From NCBI GenBank assembly GCA_022376925.1, contig JAIOJX010000032.1, forward strand, positions 204,100,939 through 204,164,938: a stretch of 64,000 nt of DNA, in the 5' to 3' direction. The translations under genes and the position numbers were made by a program. Origin of the DNA: Tragulus kanchil (Eukaryota; Chordata; Mammalia; Artiodactyla; Tragulidae). The notes beneath the pieces are model-generated. The model did no database searches. It was given only the letters and a program-made list of their open reading frames with translations, and had not been told where the DNA came from. Of the stretch, positions 17,065 to 35,230 are shown piece after piece; within the stretch, counting starts at the first letter, position 1, and each line of letters begins with the position of its first letter.

Positions 17065-18139
17065 TTAAAAAAATAATAAAAAGAACATCAGTTTATCCTG
17101 TGAAATGATCTTAAACAATATCAATAAAAGGCCAAATCAGCATGCATTCAACAAAATAGGGTATATTGAACATGATTTGTCCTGAACAAAGACATCACTG
17201 GTCTCTGAGCTAAACAAGGTCAGTCTGATAATTTCCTCAAGTGGCAGGACAGTTGGTTCATATGCTCTCAAGACTAGAGAGGGCCAAGGGCACAGCCTGT
17301 CACCTCGGCCATCCTCATCCACACAGATGAAACCACTGGCGGCGGCAGCACCTTTAAAGGAGCGCTAACATCCTGTTGTTTTTGGCTGTTTTTCTCAAAC
17401 TATTCAAAAAGAAAAGAGCTGTTCTCATAGCCAGTTATCTCACACTGCCAATTTCCTAAGCATATGTAAAGGGCTACTGTTTAAGCATATATTTCACATG
17501 CTCCCACATTTTCAAAATGTTGAACTCAGTAACTATTAAGACTGTCAAAAGTCTGTTTTATTGGGAGAAGCATCAAAGATTCTATTGATCATGAGTCCTA
17601 TGATCAAGATGACGATTGCCAAAACTCATCTTCTGATGCCTTTTTTTCAAGCTAATCTCTTTTGTTTGAGTTCTCCAATTCACTAGCCCTAGGGGCAGGG
17701 GTCTTAATTTCTCAGGGCCTCAATTTCTTTATTTGGACTAATTAGTCCAGATGTACAAATCTATTAAAAGGCATCAAATGGCTAAGTTTCTGGGCGCTTC
17801 TGAGGGCTCCTAGGTCTACATTTAAATGCAATCCAGGTATTTGTGTATATTATCCCAAGTAAAATTTGGTTTGAGAGGAAAAAACTCTTATAATCTACAC
17901 CTTGATAAAAGAAACCAAGACAAGTTAACAGCATAAGTAAACAACGGAATGGGAATGTTGAAGGTACCTGGAAGCATTGCTGGAGACTACAAGTGCTAGG
18001 GTGGGAAAAAAAATCATAGGCCAGAAACACTTAGACACGAATGGTGTGCTCCTGGCAAGGAACCATACAACGCGGAAGGGCAGAAATAACCATCAAAAGA
18101 ATAGAGTGAACCCCATCACCAGACTATTGGCTTCCTCTA

Positions 18140-18500
18140 AAACACCGATGTTATATATATGGAATCTAGTAGGATGGTGATGATGGCACACGCAGTGAAG
18201 CGACAGAAAGACAGACATGGACAGTGGACATATGGACATTGTGGGGAAGGAACAGTGGGTGAGAGGCGTAAAGGAAGTAGCATGAAGGCCTGTACTATCA
18301 TAAGTGATGAAAATAGCTCTAGTCATTGCTCTGTGAGAAAAGGGCATCCTTCAGGGGTGCTGTGTGATGGTCGGGAGGGGAGGGAAGGAGGGGATATACA
18401 TATGACAAATCTGAGAACATACGTATCTGTAAACAACAAAACTCTGTAAAAGTTAAAAGTAAAATAAAGGTTTAAAAAAAATAAAATAAAATAAAACACC
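18140..18500 (+). repeat. ruminant L1 3'-end fragment
   Basis: Starts with atatatggaatctagtagg and runs through a G-rich segment to a (TAAAA)n tail, the layout of the L1 3' UTR common in ruminant genomes. No ORF2 sequence is present, so it is a short 5'-truncated insertion. Most of it is repeated at 19282-19600. Confidence 0.6.
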
Positions 18501-20374
18501 AATGTTCTTTTCAAGCCAAATTCTTCTGGGAAGCTCTCAATTCCTGTTTACTCTAAAACAAATGAAAAAGAAAAGAAAAAAAAAAAACCCAGATTATTCC
18601 TTGTAACTTACACCCATGGGAGGTTGGGAACCAGTGGGAGGCAGAGAGATTCACACAAATACACACACGTATACAAAATCATTTCTGATGAGGGGGGAGG
18701 TTAATGAGGCACACAAAATCCCAGGGATGACAGGAAGTGGAATTAGAACCACAAAAGCCAAGAAGACAGTCAACAGTTTAAAAAACTCCAGATGCACTCA
18801 GTTTATTAAAACTGAACACAGGAAGGGAGGGGGGAAGGAGACCCATGGATGATGAAATAGTCTTATGGGGTATTTCACTGAGTCAGAGAAAATCACTGTT
18901 TATTTCACATCAGAACTCCTAATGCCATTAAAATCAAGAAATTCTCAAGCCTCCAAGAGGCAATCAGATAATGAAATAAAATAGAAAACATTCAGAAAAG
19001 CTTTTGATGATTTTTAGGACAAGGATTTTTATACTAAGAGCTACTAGACACCCTCATAGAAGAGCCATGTAGATATGGAAATGTTTACTTTATAATCTCA
19101 TAAGATTTCTGCAATTAGAATTATATTTCTGATGCCCCTTCCTCAAAAAGTCTGCAATAATTCTAAGAGCTCTAAGCCCGTACCACACCAGATCCATGGG
19201 GATGCCCACTGTCGGGCCACCATAGTCAATCAGAGCAAGAATCAATCACTCATTCAACAAACATTATCTGGATAGATGTATATGGCACACCGCAGTGAAG
19301 CGACAGAAAGACAGACATGGACAGTGGACATATGGACATTGTGGGGAAGGAACAGTGGGTGAGAGGCGTAAAGGAAGTAGCATGAAGGCCTGTACTATCA
19401 TAAGTGATGAAAATAGCTCTAGTCATTGCTCTGTGAGAAAAGGGCATCCTTCAGGGGTGCTGTGTGATGGTCGGGAGGGGAGGGAAGGAGGGGATATACA
19501 TATGACAAATCTGAGAACATACGTATCTGTAAACAACAAAACTCTGTAAAAGTTAAAAGTAAAATAAAGGTTTAAAAAAAATAAAATAAAATAAAACACC
19601 AATGTTCTTTTCAAGCCAAATTCTTCTGGGAAGCTCTCAATTCCTGTTTACTCTAAAACAAATGAAAAAGAAAAGAAAAAAAAAAAACCCAGATTATTCC
19701 TTGTAACTTACACCCATGGGAGGTTGGGAACCAGTGGGAGGCAGAGAGATTCACACAAATACACACACGTATACAAAATCATTTCTGATGAGGGGGGAGG
19801 TTAATGAGGCACACAAAATCCCAGGGATGACAGGAAGTGGAATTAGAACCACAAAAGCCAAGAAGACAGTCAACAGTTTAAAAAACTCCAGATGCACTCA
19901 GTTTATTAAAACTGAACACAGGAAGGGAGGGGGGAAGGAGACCCATGGATGATGAAATAGTCTTATGGGGTATTTCACTGAGTCAGAGAAAATCACTGTT
20001 TATTTCACATCAGAACTCCTAATGCCATTAAAATCAAGAAATTCTCAAGCCTCCAAGAGGCAATCAGATAATGAAATAAAATAGAAAACATTCAGAAAAG
20101 CTTTTGATGATTTTTAGGACAAGGATTTTTATACTAAGAGCTACTAGACACCCTCATAGAAGAGCCATGTAGATATGGAAATGTTTACTTTATAATCTCA
20201 TAAGATTTCTGCAATTAGAATTATATTTCTGATGCCCCTTCCTCAAAAAGTCTGCAATAATTCTAAGAGCTCTAAGCCCGTACCACACCAGATCCATGGG
20301 GATGCCCACTGTCGGGCCACCATAGTCAATCAGAGCAAGAATCAATCACTCATTCAACAAACATTATCTGGATA
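18183..20374. repeat. direct tandem duplication D7 (units 18183-19274 and 19275-20374)
   Basis: Offset 1099-1100 bp. The head of the right copy (19275-19292) looks like a deletion-rich reading of 18145-18192, with an extra C. Beyond it the two copies look identical. Confidence 0.95.
19282..19600 (+). repeat. ruminant L1 3'-end fragment (right copy within D7)
   Basis: Same sequence as 18183-18500, including the (TAAAA)n tail. Not an independent insertion. Confidence 0.6.
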
Positions 20375-20765
20375 TCCTCCAAGAGCAAAACAATGCTACT
20401 GTGGAGCAATGCTACAGAAGGAGCAAAAGCAAGGGAGATGCTGTTGTTGTCTTCAGGGAGCTTCTAGTCCAGATGAGGAAAAAGACACATAAATGGTAAC
20501 CAGAGGGCATGCAGGGGCCACTGAAGACTGAACAGAGTCCTGGGGTCAGGAAGACTAAGTGCGGTGGGAAGACTTGGGGAAAACGTCATCTAAGAAGTGA
20601 TCCTTGACTTCATGTTGAAAGAGGTCAGTCCTCTTTTTGGTAAAGTGACATGAGAAAGGAATTTGGGGCACAGGATAAAGCAGGTGCGTAGGCAAAGGGT
20701 GAGGAGAGGATCTGGAAGGTCCAGGGAGATGGTAAAAGGTTTGGTTCAGTAGAAATATAGAGGGA

Positions 20766-21084
20766 GGGCTTCCCTGGTGGTCCAGTGGGTAAGGACACCG
20801 CCTTGCAGTGCAAGGGGCGCCAGTTCGATCCCTGGCCTGGGAAGATCCCATGTGCCGCAGAGCAGCTGGACCCATGTGTCCAATTACCAAGCCGGAGCTC
20901 TGGAGCCCAGGCGCCTAGAGCCAGTGCTCTGCGACAACAGAGGCCACTGCGATGGGAGGCCCACACGAGCCAAAGAACAAAGATGTATGAAAAAGGACAA
21001 ATGAAAGACCACTAGAAGTGGCCCGCCTGCTCCCCTCCCTCCCCACCCCACCCCCCTCAAATAAATAAATAAATCTTTAAAAAA
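20766..21084 (+). mobile_element. CHR-type SINE
   Basis: Well-conserved CHR element: cttccctggtggtccagtgg head, B box cagttcgatccc, gtgtccaattaccaagccgg and an AAAT-rich tail. It is not inside a duplication. The flanking direct repeat aaatatagagggagg (20753-20767 and about 21096-21110) is a good target-site duplication. Confidence 0.9.
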
Positions 21085-21467
21085 AAAAAGAAAAGAAATA
21101 TAGAGGGAGGCAGGGGAGCCAGGGGTGGCTACTAAGAAGATGAGCCTGGAGACCACCGGAAGGCAGAGAACATGGTGGGGCAAGTACAGAGCAGCAGGAG
21201 AGAGGCAGTGCCATGGGGCACTTGGCTGGGCCAGGATTCCTGGAAGAGGCGGGTCAAGTGGAGTGCCGGACAGGAACAGAAGTGTGCGGGGCAGCCAGGA
21301 GGAGCGTCCTCTGGCTGGACAGCAGCAAGTACACACAAGCACAAAGGGCATGGAGTCCTCAGGGGCACCGCTGGGTTTTGAGGTGTAACAGGGGAGATGG
21401 AATTCTAGAAAAGTCAGCTGGAGTCAGATCCTTAGAACCTTCACAGTCCGATCAAGTTTCTGTTGAC

Positions 21468-23718
21468 AAGTTAAGCCTGAGGAGCCATTTAAGGATTTTT
21501 AGACATGACCTTATTCGCATCTTAAAGATACACAGCTATCATAACCTCTTCTTTTCCTACGTACTTTTAGGTCCCGGTTTACCTATCATCATCTATTCAG
21601 AGTCTCAACACTTCCGTTGGTTGAATGCCGCTCAAGTACAGACTGTTATGATAATCTAATATTAAAGAGATCCAGAATTATAATGTCTAATTATAAAAAT
21701 AACAAAAAACATTTTTATGAAGTACACATTAAGGGCCAACATGTACCAAGTGCTTCACATACATAATTTCATCCGATCGCAAGGTACTCTCAGAAGGCAG
21801 GTACCACTATCGCTGCCCTGCTACAGTCGAGGAAACAGATCAGTGACTTGCTGAAAATCAGAAGGGGTGCAGCAGAGTCTCAAACTCAATTTGTCAGGCT
21901 CTAATACACACGTTCTTTAGATCTATTACCCTGCCTCCAGAGCACGCTGGGACTCTCATATCCTTATGACTGTGTTCCTTTCATTACACCCCCGGCAACG
22001 ATTCCACTGTGCTTCACTAACACAGCCGGCCACCTGCTGAAAGCCCGTGTGACTCGGAGACCCCGCGCCAGCCTTCACTAGGGAGTCGCAGCCGCACAGA
22101 GGGTCCGTGGATGCGGGCACCCGGGCTGCTGCAGTCACAGCTAGCAGGTCAGCAGGCAACAGGCTGCCCTGTCCAGGAGCTGTGATCTGTCACCTTCTCC
22201 TTCTCCGTGCAACCAGGGAAGTAAGGGAGGAGGTGGCGGGGAGAGGCAGAGCAGGAGGAGGAAGGGAAGAAAGGGTGGTCAGGGAGGAGGGGAACTCACT
22301 AGAAAGAAGACTAAAACAAAGAGGAGGAGTCACTGGAAAACGGGAGAAAGTACATACTGGTACCAGCCAGAGCTTCTTGGAACAGTTCCCAGTCTGGCTG
22401 CCAAAGAGCTCTGGAATATATTTGTTAGAGTTGGATTCCTGTACAGTCCATTGCAGACTTTTTCTGATTGCACTCTGACAAAGAGACCCACACTTTAGTT
22501 CCAATCCCTGCTTCCCACACAGAGAGCTGGTTAGTCCTCAGGGGATCTCCAACTAAGCTCACCACTGGCCTTTTCACATGCTACATGAGCTTACAAAGAA
22601 ATAACGTAAAGTTAAGCCTGAGGAGCCATTTAAGGATTTAGACATGCTATCATAAACCTCTTCTTTCCTCGACTTTTAGGTCCCGGTTTACCTATCATCT
22701 TCTTTTCAGAGTCTCAACACTTCCGTTGGTTGAATGCCGCTCAAGTACAGACTGTTATGATAATCTAATATTAAAGAGATCCAGAATTATAATGTCTAAT
22801 TATAAAAATAACAAAAAACATTTTTATGAAGTACACATTAAGGGCCAACATGTACCAAGTGCTTCACATACATAATTTCATCCGATCGCAAGGTACTCTC
22901 AGAAGGCAGGTACCACTATCGCTGCCCTGCTACAGTCGAGGAAACAGATCAGTGACTTGCTGAAAATCAGAAGGGGTGCAGCAGAGTCTCAAACTCAATT
23001 TGTCAGGCTCTAATACACACGTTCTTTAGATCTATTACCCTGCCTCCAGAGCACGCTGGGACTCTCATATCCTTATGACTGTGTTCCTTTCATTACACCC
23101 CCGGCAACGATTCCACTGTGCTTCACTAACACAGCCGGCCACCTGCTGAAAGCCCGTGTGACTGCGGAGACCCCGCGCCAGCCTTCACTAGGGAGTCGCA
23201 GCCGCACAGAGGGTCCGTGGATGCGGGCACCCGGGCTGCTGCAGTCACAGCTAGCAGGTCAGCAGGCAACAGGCTGCCCTGTCCAGGAGCTGTGATCTGT
23301 CACCTTCTCCTTCTCCGTGCAACCAGGGAAGTAAGGGAGGAGGTGGCGGGGAGAGGCAGAGCAGGAGGAGGAAGGGAAGAAAGGGTGGTCAGGGAGGAGG
23401 GGAACTCACTAGAAAGAAGACTAAAACAAAGAGGAGGAGTCACTGGAAAACGGGAGAAAGTACATACTGGTACCAGCCAGAGCTTCTTGGAACAGTTCCC
23501 AGTCTGGCTGCCAAAGAGCTCTGGAATATATTTGTTAGAGTTGGATTCCTGTACAGTCCATTGCAGACTTTTTCTGATTGCACTCTGACAAAGAGACCCA
23601 CACTTTAGTTCCAATCCCTGCTTCCCACACAGAGAGCTGGTTAGTCCTCAGAGGATCTCCAACTAAGCTCACCACTGGCCTTTTCACATGCTACATGAGC
23701 TTACAAAGAAATAAACGT
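21468..23718. repeat. direct tandem duplication D8 (units 21468-22607 and 22608-23718)
   Basis: Offset 1110 bp over most of the length. Over the first 120 bp of the right copy about 30 bases are missing in scattered small deletions relative to the left copy (22611-22710 versus 21470-21600). The left copy's tail lacks one base. Beyond those edges the copies agree except for single bases near 22054 and 22531. Confidence 0.95.
21709..21935 (-). repeat. MIR SINE fragment (repeated at about 22819-23045)
   Basis: Reverse MIR order: ccaagtgcttcacatacat, gcaggtaccactatcgctgc, gaggaaacagatcagtgac. A second copy lies about 1110 bp to the right because of D8. Confidence 0.6.
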
Positions 23719-23799
23719 CCACAATACCTTTGACTCCTGTAGAATCGCTAAGCCTCTTCTATCCCAGGATCCCACCCCCACCTCCCGAGTCCCTTTTCA

Positions 23800-28921
<5,122 letters not shown>

Positions 28922-31460
28922 TCAGCAATAGGGCTTCACTAAAATACAGGATCAATTAGATATTAATAAAGAGAGGGTGGCATCTTGCTCAAACACAGAA
29001 TGCTTATTAAGTGCCAGCCCCCATGCTGAGTGGTTTGTGTATAACTTCACATTTAATTCACTCATTAAAGCCATTCTTTGAAGTAGGGGCTACTATGTCT
29101 GATTTTTTTGATATGAACATTAAAATATGACTTGGAAGAGTATAAGTAACTTGCCCCAAATCACCCTGACTCCAAAATACATGTTCTTAACCACAAGATG
29201 TTGCTTTTCTGATATAGAATCTTAGTTCAATAGGAAGGATGGAAAAATGAAAACAAAGTTATGCACAATCAGAAAAATTGTGTATAGGAGGTTGTAGATG
29301 ATGGGGCAATAGCTGGTTGAGAAACACCTGAGTGTCTACAACAATGCCTGGTACTACAGGATTCTATGAAAAACATGATGCAAAAGAGAAAAAAGAACGG
29401 CATAATCATATTATAGACTTAGCACTCACAGCCACAGGAAAAAACAAACTGATCCATAAAATTAAGAAAATAATGCAGCATTAACAGCATACAAAGCCTT
29501 GGTCTAGAGAATGGCATAAATATAAGCGTAGAGGGGATTAATTCCTGACTTTGGAACAAAGGCAAAAAGAGGGATTAAACATGGAGCCCACTGAAAAACA
29601 GAGCAGTAATGTTATATCCTGGACTGTCATCAAAAGAAGACCGAAGTATAAAATATACGTGGCTCTGAAGGAAGTAGCCAAGAAGAGAGAAAACTTTCCA
29701 GTGATGCTCAACATCAACAAAAGGACACTCGAGTTGAATGGTTATGGTAAATATCACCCTGTTTACATACCACTCTAACCGTATCACCCTTCACCAAAGT
29801 AGCTTTCCCAAGAGGCACATCTAAGCGTGTGAAAAAAAATCCTGGAAGGCCACAAGTTTATTTTCATATGATTTGCAAATTATTTACATGTGCTTACTCA
29901 GACTATGAAGTCAACATGAATTTTTACCACATTAAAGGGCAGCATTTGAAAATGTCTCCTCTCCTCTTTCTTCTCACTCACCCACTATCTCTGTTCTCTA
30001 AAATTCCCTGTACTAGAAATACAAGAGCCAAAATGAAGAGTGGAAAAAGTGTGTGGGGGGGAACCCTCAAAACTAAAACAAACAAACATGAGGCCAGGAA
30101 GAAGGATGTGGATAAAGAAAATGTTGACCAGGCATGAACGACTAAGGGACAACAGTCTGACTGCATGAGAAGGACCTCAGATCTTCCAGAAACTTCCAGT
30201 AGCTATCACTTAGCTTCAGCCATGTCACCCATGTTAAGTAGACCTTACGTATATATCCCAGTCTTCCCACTTGAGAGATTCTCCAATCAAGCGGGAAACA
30301 GTCATTCTCTGAATTCTTGTTGCAATGTGAGGGGGGCCCACGCAGGCCCTGCAGAGGCTGCCTGCCTCAACCAGACATTACCTCACAGTGACATACCTCC
30401 TGCCATCTCTCCCCCCAAATAATGATTTAGAGGGAGGAAAAAGGTTCTGCTTCAGAGCAAGAGGTTTTTTACCTCTTCTAAATTCAAGTATCTGATCTAA
30501 TGTGGTCAAAGAAAAAAGACTGGCAAAGGCCTGGCAGTTAACTGTAAAATGGTACCCAACACATCCATCATTCCTACGTTACTAAAGAATAAGGACTCTA
30601 AAAAATAAGTTTCTTCTTCCTACTCTCCCTTTTTGCTGGAGCATTTATATTCTAAAGCTCACCAAGGACAAGATTATTTATGTTACAGTTCTACAGAGCA
30701 TAAGAAGAAGCATGAATTAGAGAAAACAAAAACAAAAAAACATATGCTCCATGGAAAAGTTACCCAAAGGGGCAAAAGTGCTACATTCTTTATTTCAGTC
30801 AGCTGAACAAGGGATGCTGAAGACCAACTACAGAAGAAAGGCAGATGCAGATGCTCATATTTCCTCCTAACCCAGGAAGATATTATGGTTCTCACTAAAA
30901 CCATATTAAACAGACCATATTCATCTCTGATTACCATTTTCCAACATTTTCTTCTTACTTCTAGATCAGAGGTTCCATTAGTTTCAGATTTGCCCTACTA
31001 ATCAAGTTCTAATTAACCTACAAGGATGGTTTTTTGTTTTCGTTGTTAAACTTGAATAACTTGGCCAACATTTAAAATACAGACCTTTCTTCCTCAAGCT
31101 CCATGGCAGGCAGGGCCCGTGTGGGGAAGACAGTGGGCAGAATAGGAAGGCAACCCAGAGGCAGTACACGGAGGTTATCTAAGCAGCATGGTGACCCTAA
31201 CAGGGGTCAAAGTCTGCTCAAGGAGGGCATCTTGAACGGGGTGATGACAGGAAGGTGGGAGATTGGCTACATAGGACAGAATTGAGTAAATAAATATGTT
31301 GAAGATAATAGAAGTCAGATTTCTCACTGCTGGAAAAAAAGAGATTAAAAATACAGAAAGGGAAAAACCAGACATGAACCCTGTAGTTATGAGAGTTGGA
31401 GGTATTCATCTGAGTTCCTGCTTTTCAGTATAGAGATATAGAAATAAACACAGATGCAAA

Positions 31461-31490
31461 TGTATATGTACATGTACATGTATGTATATC
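31461..31490. repeat. imperfect TG/TA simple repeat
   Basis: Alternating tgtatatgtacatg units. No further structure. Confidence 0.7.
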
Positions 31491-31607
31491 TATGTACCTA
31501 TTTCCTAGGTCTGTCCATTGCAAGGGTCTGTGAGGAGACACACACCTACAAATCCTGGAGAATATCGAGCACCCGGATCTGGATCTCTAAATAGTTTCCT
31601 CCGTTAA

Positions 31608-31828
31608 GGGGCTTGCTAGGTGGCTCAGTCGTAAAGAACCCCCCTGCCAATGGAGGAGACACAGGAGATGAAGGCTCCATCCCTGGGTCAGGAAGCTCCC
31701 CTGGAGGAGACAATGGCAACCTACTCCAGTACTCTTGCCAGGATAGCCCGATGGACAGAGAAGCCTGGTGGTCTACACTCCCATTACGGGGTCACAAAGA
31801 GTCAGACATGACTCACCACACATGCAGC
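31608..31828 (+). mobile_element. Bov-tA-type SINE
   Basis: Head gcttgctaggtggctcagtc with a decayed B box (ggctccatccc), then gcaacctactccagtactct and ggggtcacaaagagtcagac. Ruminant-specific and antisense to TTLL5. Single copy, not in a duplication. Confidence 0.88.
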
Positions 31829-31859
31829 TAATGCTCGATTAAAAGCAACCACTGCTCCT

Positions 31860-32815
31860 TGGAGAAAATGGTTGATTCAGGGCTGGGTCAGAGAAAGAAG
31901 ATGAGCCTGGAATATCTTGTGCTTAAAGAATGAAGGGACATGTCAAAATGACACAAAAGTCAGCTTACAGGAGTTCCCACTGGCCAAATCTGGGACAATC
32001 TGAGCATCAGAATAAACCGTGATAGTAAAGGCTTATAACCCATTAAGTAATACAGGAATCTTTAAGTCCACACTGGTGTATATAAACAAATCAATAAATG
32101 AACAGGATGAAAAGAAAACTCTTCCTGGGACTAAAATGTCAAATAATAAAAGCAAGAAAAAAAAATTAAAGCATACTGAGATTAAGGATTCATCACTGGA
32201 CAACCATCACAGTAATAATTCATTCAGGCAAGAAATATCAATGAACATTAAACTGGGTGAAAGTAAGATGACAAATGAGATTTTACATGGTCTCAGGGTA
32301 TCTTCCCAATAAGACATTAATATATATTAATTACAGAGTGGAAAACAAGTAAGATTATAGTGGAGAAATCTGCTGAACATCATCTTAAGCATCAAACACC
32401 ACAAAATAGCTACCATATACCATTGAATTTAATGCAATAAGAACATGGCATCACTTTTATGACATTCTGGCCAGAAATACATAAACTGAGCCTAATTATG
32501 AAAAAAATATCAGACAAACCCAAATTGAAGGCCATTCTACACAAAGACTGGCTTAAATCTTCAAAAATGCTAGTCATGAAAGTCAAGGAAAGACAGAGTA
32601 AATGTTCTAGGTCAAAGAAGACAAAAGAGACTTCACAGCTAAACACAACGTGTGATCCTGGATTTGGATCTTTCTATTATAAACAATACTGTCCTCACAG
32701 TTGGCCAAATTTGAATGGGGTTTTCAGACAAAAGGGAAAAGGCAATTCTTTATACTATTTTTGAAGCTGTTCTATAACATCAAAATGGTTTCAAAATTAA
32801 AAGTCTAATACTTTT
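31860..32815. repeat. probable old L1 3'-UTR relic
   Basis: Segments such as aatacaggaatctttaagtcc and cgtgtgatcctggatttgg match the general wording of old mammalian L1 3' UTRs. It is AT-rich and has no ORF2. Moderately confident on class, not on subfamily. Confidence 0.4.
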
Positions 32816-32902
32816 TAAATTTTCTCAACAAAAATAGGCTTCTCAATAAAAATCTAGATTTTTCTGTCTCCCTTAAAGAAACAGAAGATTTGGCAATATC
32901 AC

Positions 32903-33243
32903 CTGTTTTAGTCCATTCGGGCTGCCATAACAAAATACCATAAACTGTGTAGTCTGTAAACAACAGAAATTTATTTTCATTGGCTGGAAGTTCAAGGTCC
33001 AGATGCAGGCAGATAGACACAGATAGATAGACAATACCTTCCTACTGTGTTCTCACAAGGTATAAGGGACAAAGAATCTCTCTGGGGCGTTTTTTTTTAC
33101 AAAAGGGCACTAATCATATTCATGAGGGCCTCACCCTCATGACCTAATCCCCTCCCCAAATCCCACCTCCTAAAACCATTGCCTTGGAGGAGAGCAGTTG
33201 GGATTTCAACATCAGCTTGGGAGATCACATTACGACCATAGCA
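32903..33243 (-). mobile_element. solo MaLR-type LTR (MST/MLT1-like)
   Basis: On the minus strand this reads like an ERVL-MaLR long terminal repeat. The plus strand shows the reversed ends: tagtccattcgggctgccat at the left, catgagggcctcaccctcat and gacctaatcccctcccc in the middle, and gaccatagca at the right. No internal retroviral coding sequence is next to it, so it is an old solo LTR with no protein. A short ATAG-rich insertion lies at about 33012-33033. Confidence 0.7.
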
Positions 33244-33476
33244 CTACGACTAACATATATCAATTGCTTGCTGCCAATGAACAATAAATGACCTTCAGGT
33301 GGGACATGTGATCTATTTTCTCCAGTTTCCACCTAGTCAACTTATTCAGACGATGTCCTTGTAAGCATTCAGATTCATGACTTGTGATTTATATTTTCAC
33401 ATATCAAATTTCACTCTATTTAAGTCTGAAAGCTTCAACACAGTTTCTTTATTAGAATTAAATTACCCTACTAGGT

Positions 33477-33670
33477 GGGCTTCCCTGGTGGCTCAGCGGT
33501 AAAGAATCCACCTGCCCATGCAAGAATTGCAGATGATACAGGTTTCATCCCTGGGTTGGGAAGATCCCTGGAGAAGGAAATGGCAACCCACTCCACTATT
33601 CTTGCCTGGAGAATCCCGTGGACAAAGGAGCCTGACAAAGAGTCGGACATGACTTAGAGACTAAAAAACA
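33477..33670 (+). mobile_element. Bov-tA-type SINE (left copy)
   Basis: Head gcttccctggtggctcagcg, B-box region caggtttcatccctgg, body ggcaacccactccactattc and aagagtcggacatgacttag. The flanking direct repeat ccctactaggt / cctactaggta (33466-33476 and 33673-33683) looks like a target-site duplication. Duplicated at 34580-34773. Confidence 0.9.
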
Positions 33671-33958
33671 ATCCTACTAGGTAGCCCAAGACTAAGTTTA
33701 CAAATACCTCTCCTAACACATAGAAATTTGCATGATGAATTAAGTCTTGAACCTCCCTCTTAATAAAATCAAGATTTAGGAATAGTTCTCACGACAGAAT
33801 TTCATAGCCTTGTCCTTTAAACCAAAAAATGAAAAGAAAAAAGAGAATAAAAGAAAAAAGGAGGCAGTGGAGGGGTTGGGTGGGTGTCTGCTTTCTTTGC
33901 CAAATCTGAAACCCAGGTACTATTTCACAACCTACTGGTAAATAGAGAACTATATGCC

Positions 33959-33977
33959 CTTCTCTCTCTCTCTCTGT
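33959..33977. repeat. short (CT)n run (repeated at about 35063-35080)
   Basis: Dinucleotide CT run before ctgtttgg. It occurs twice because of D11. Confidence 0.7.
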
Positions 33978-34579
33978 TTGGCCACACTAAACCATATATA
34001 ATATTTACTCTGACAATGAATTCTTAAATCAAAAACATTTCCATTTTGCTCTCTAATGTTTCTCAATGAGAATCAAGACAATGATAATTTGCCTTAAACT
34101 CCCGAGTGTGTACATGAAGCAAAGGGTTTCAGTGTTAGCCATATAGTCAGCAACTGATATGCACCAACTAAAACTACAACTGAGGTGCTTGTTCAGGGAC
34201 TTTACCAACAAGGAATTCAAATGGGAAGAAAAGCACAGAGCTAGTGGGGTCTTTGCAACTCTCTTCCCCCATTCAAAAACAACCTTGTTCTTCTATGAAT
34301 ACCATGGAGAGTTTAGATGGAGGACAGTTAAACCACACCGACCCCAACCCTGCTTTGATAGCTACGTATTCTCCAAACGCCAAGCAAGGTATCTGACCTT
34401 CAGGTGGGACATGTGATCTATTTTCTCCAGTTTCCACCTAGTCAACTTATTCACGATGTCCTTGTAAGCATTCAGATTCATGACTTGTGATTTATATTTT
34501 CACATATCAAATTTCACTCTATTTAAGTCTGAAAGCTTCAACACAGTTTCTTTATTAGAATTAAATTACCCTACTAGGT

Positions 34580-34773
34580 GGGCTTCCCTGGTGGCTCAGC
34601 GGTAAAGAATCCACCTGCCCATGCAAGAATTGCAGATGATACAGGTTTCATCCCTGGGTTGGGAAGATCCCTGGAGAAGGAAATGGCAACCCACTCCACT
34701 ATTCTTGCCTGGAGAATCCCGTGGACAAAGGAGCCTGACAAAGAGTCGGACATGACTTAGAGACTAAAAAACA
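34580..34773 (+). mobile_element. Bov-tA-type SINE (right copy within D11)
   Basis: Identical to 33477-33670 at offset 1103 bp, with the same flanks. Not an independent insertion. Confidence 0.9.
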
Positions 34774-35230
34774 ATCCTACTAGGTAGCCCAAGACTAAGT
34801 TTACAAATACCTCTCCTAACACATAGAAATTTGCATGATGAATTAAGTCTTGAACCTCCCTCTTAATAAAATCAAGATTTAGGAATAGTTCTCACGACAG
34901 AATTTCATAGCCTTGTCCTTTAAACCAAAAAATGAAAAGAAAAAAGAGAATAAAAGAAAAAAGGAGGCAGTGGAGGGGTTGGGTGGGTGTCTGCTTTCTT
35001 TGCCAAATCTGAAACCCAGGTACTATTTCACAACCTACTGGTAAATAGAGAACTATATGCCCTTCTCTCTCTCTCTCTGTTTGGCCACACTAAACCATAT
35101 ATAATATTTACTCTGACAATGAATTCTTAAATCAAAAACATTTCCATTTTGCTCTCTAATGTTTCTCAATGAGAATCAAGACAATGATAATTTGCCTTAA
35201 ACTCCCGAGTGTGTACATGAAGCAAAGGGT

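Larger units (their letters stand above)
14929..17157. repeat. direct tandem duplication D6 (units 14929-16043 and 16048-17157)
   Basis: Offset 1114-1119 bp. It carries two and a half CHR SINEs per unit. The copies differ by one CAAAA unit (15029-15053 versus 16153-16170). Because SINEs are found in so many places, local misjoining is especially easy here. Confidence 0.95.

Noticed and set aside
20884..21659. Overlapping open frames of 148-155 codons around a CHR SINE
   Set aside because: They pass through SINE body and low-complexity sequence with no protein signature. GC-rich SINEs make long frames by chance.
32903..33243. Endogenous retrovirus with coding genes
   Set aside because: Only an old solo MaLR-type LTR is visible. 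No gag, pol or env-like frames are nearby.
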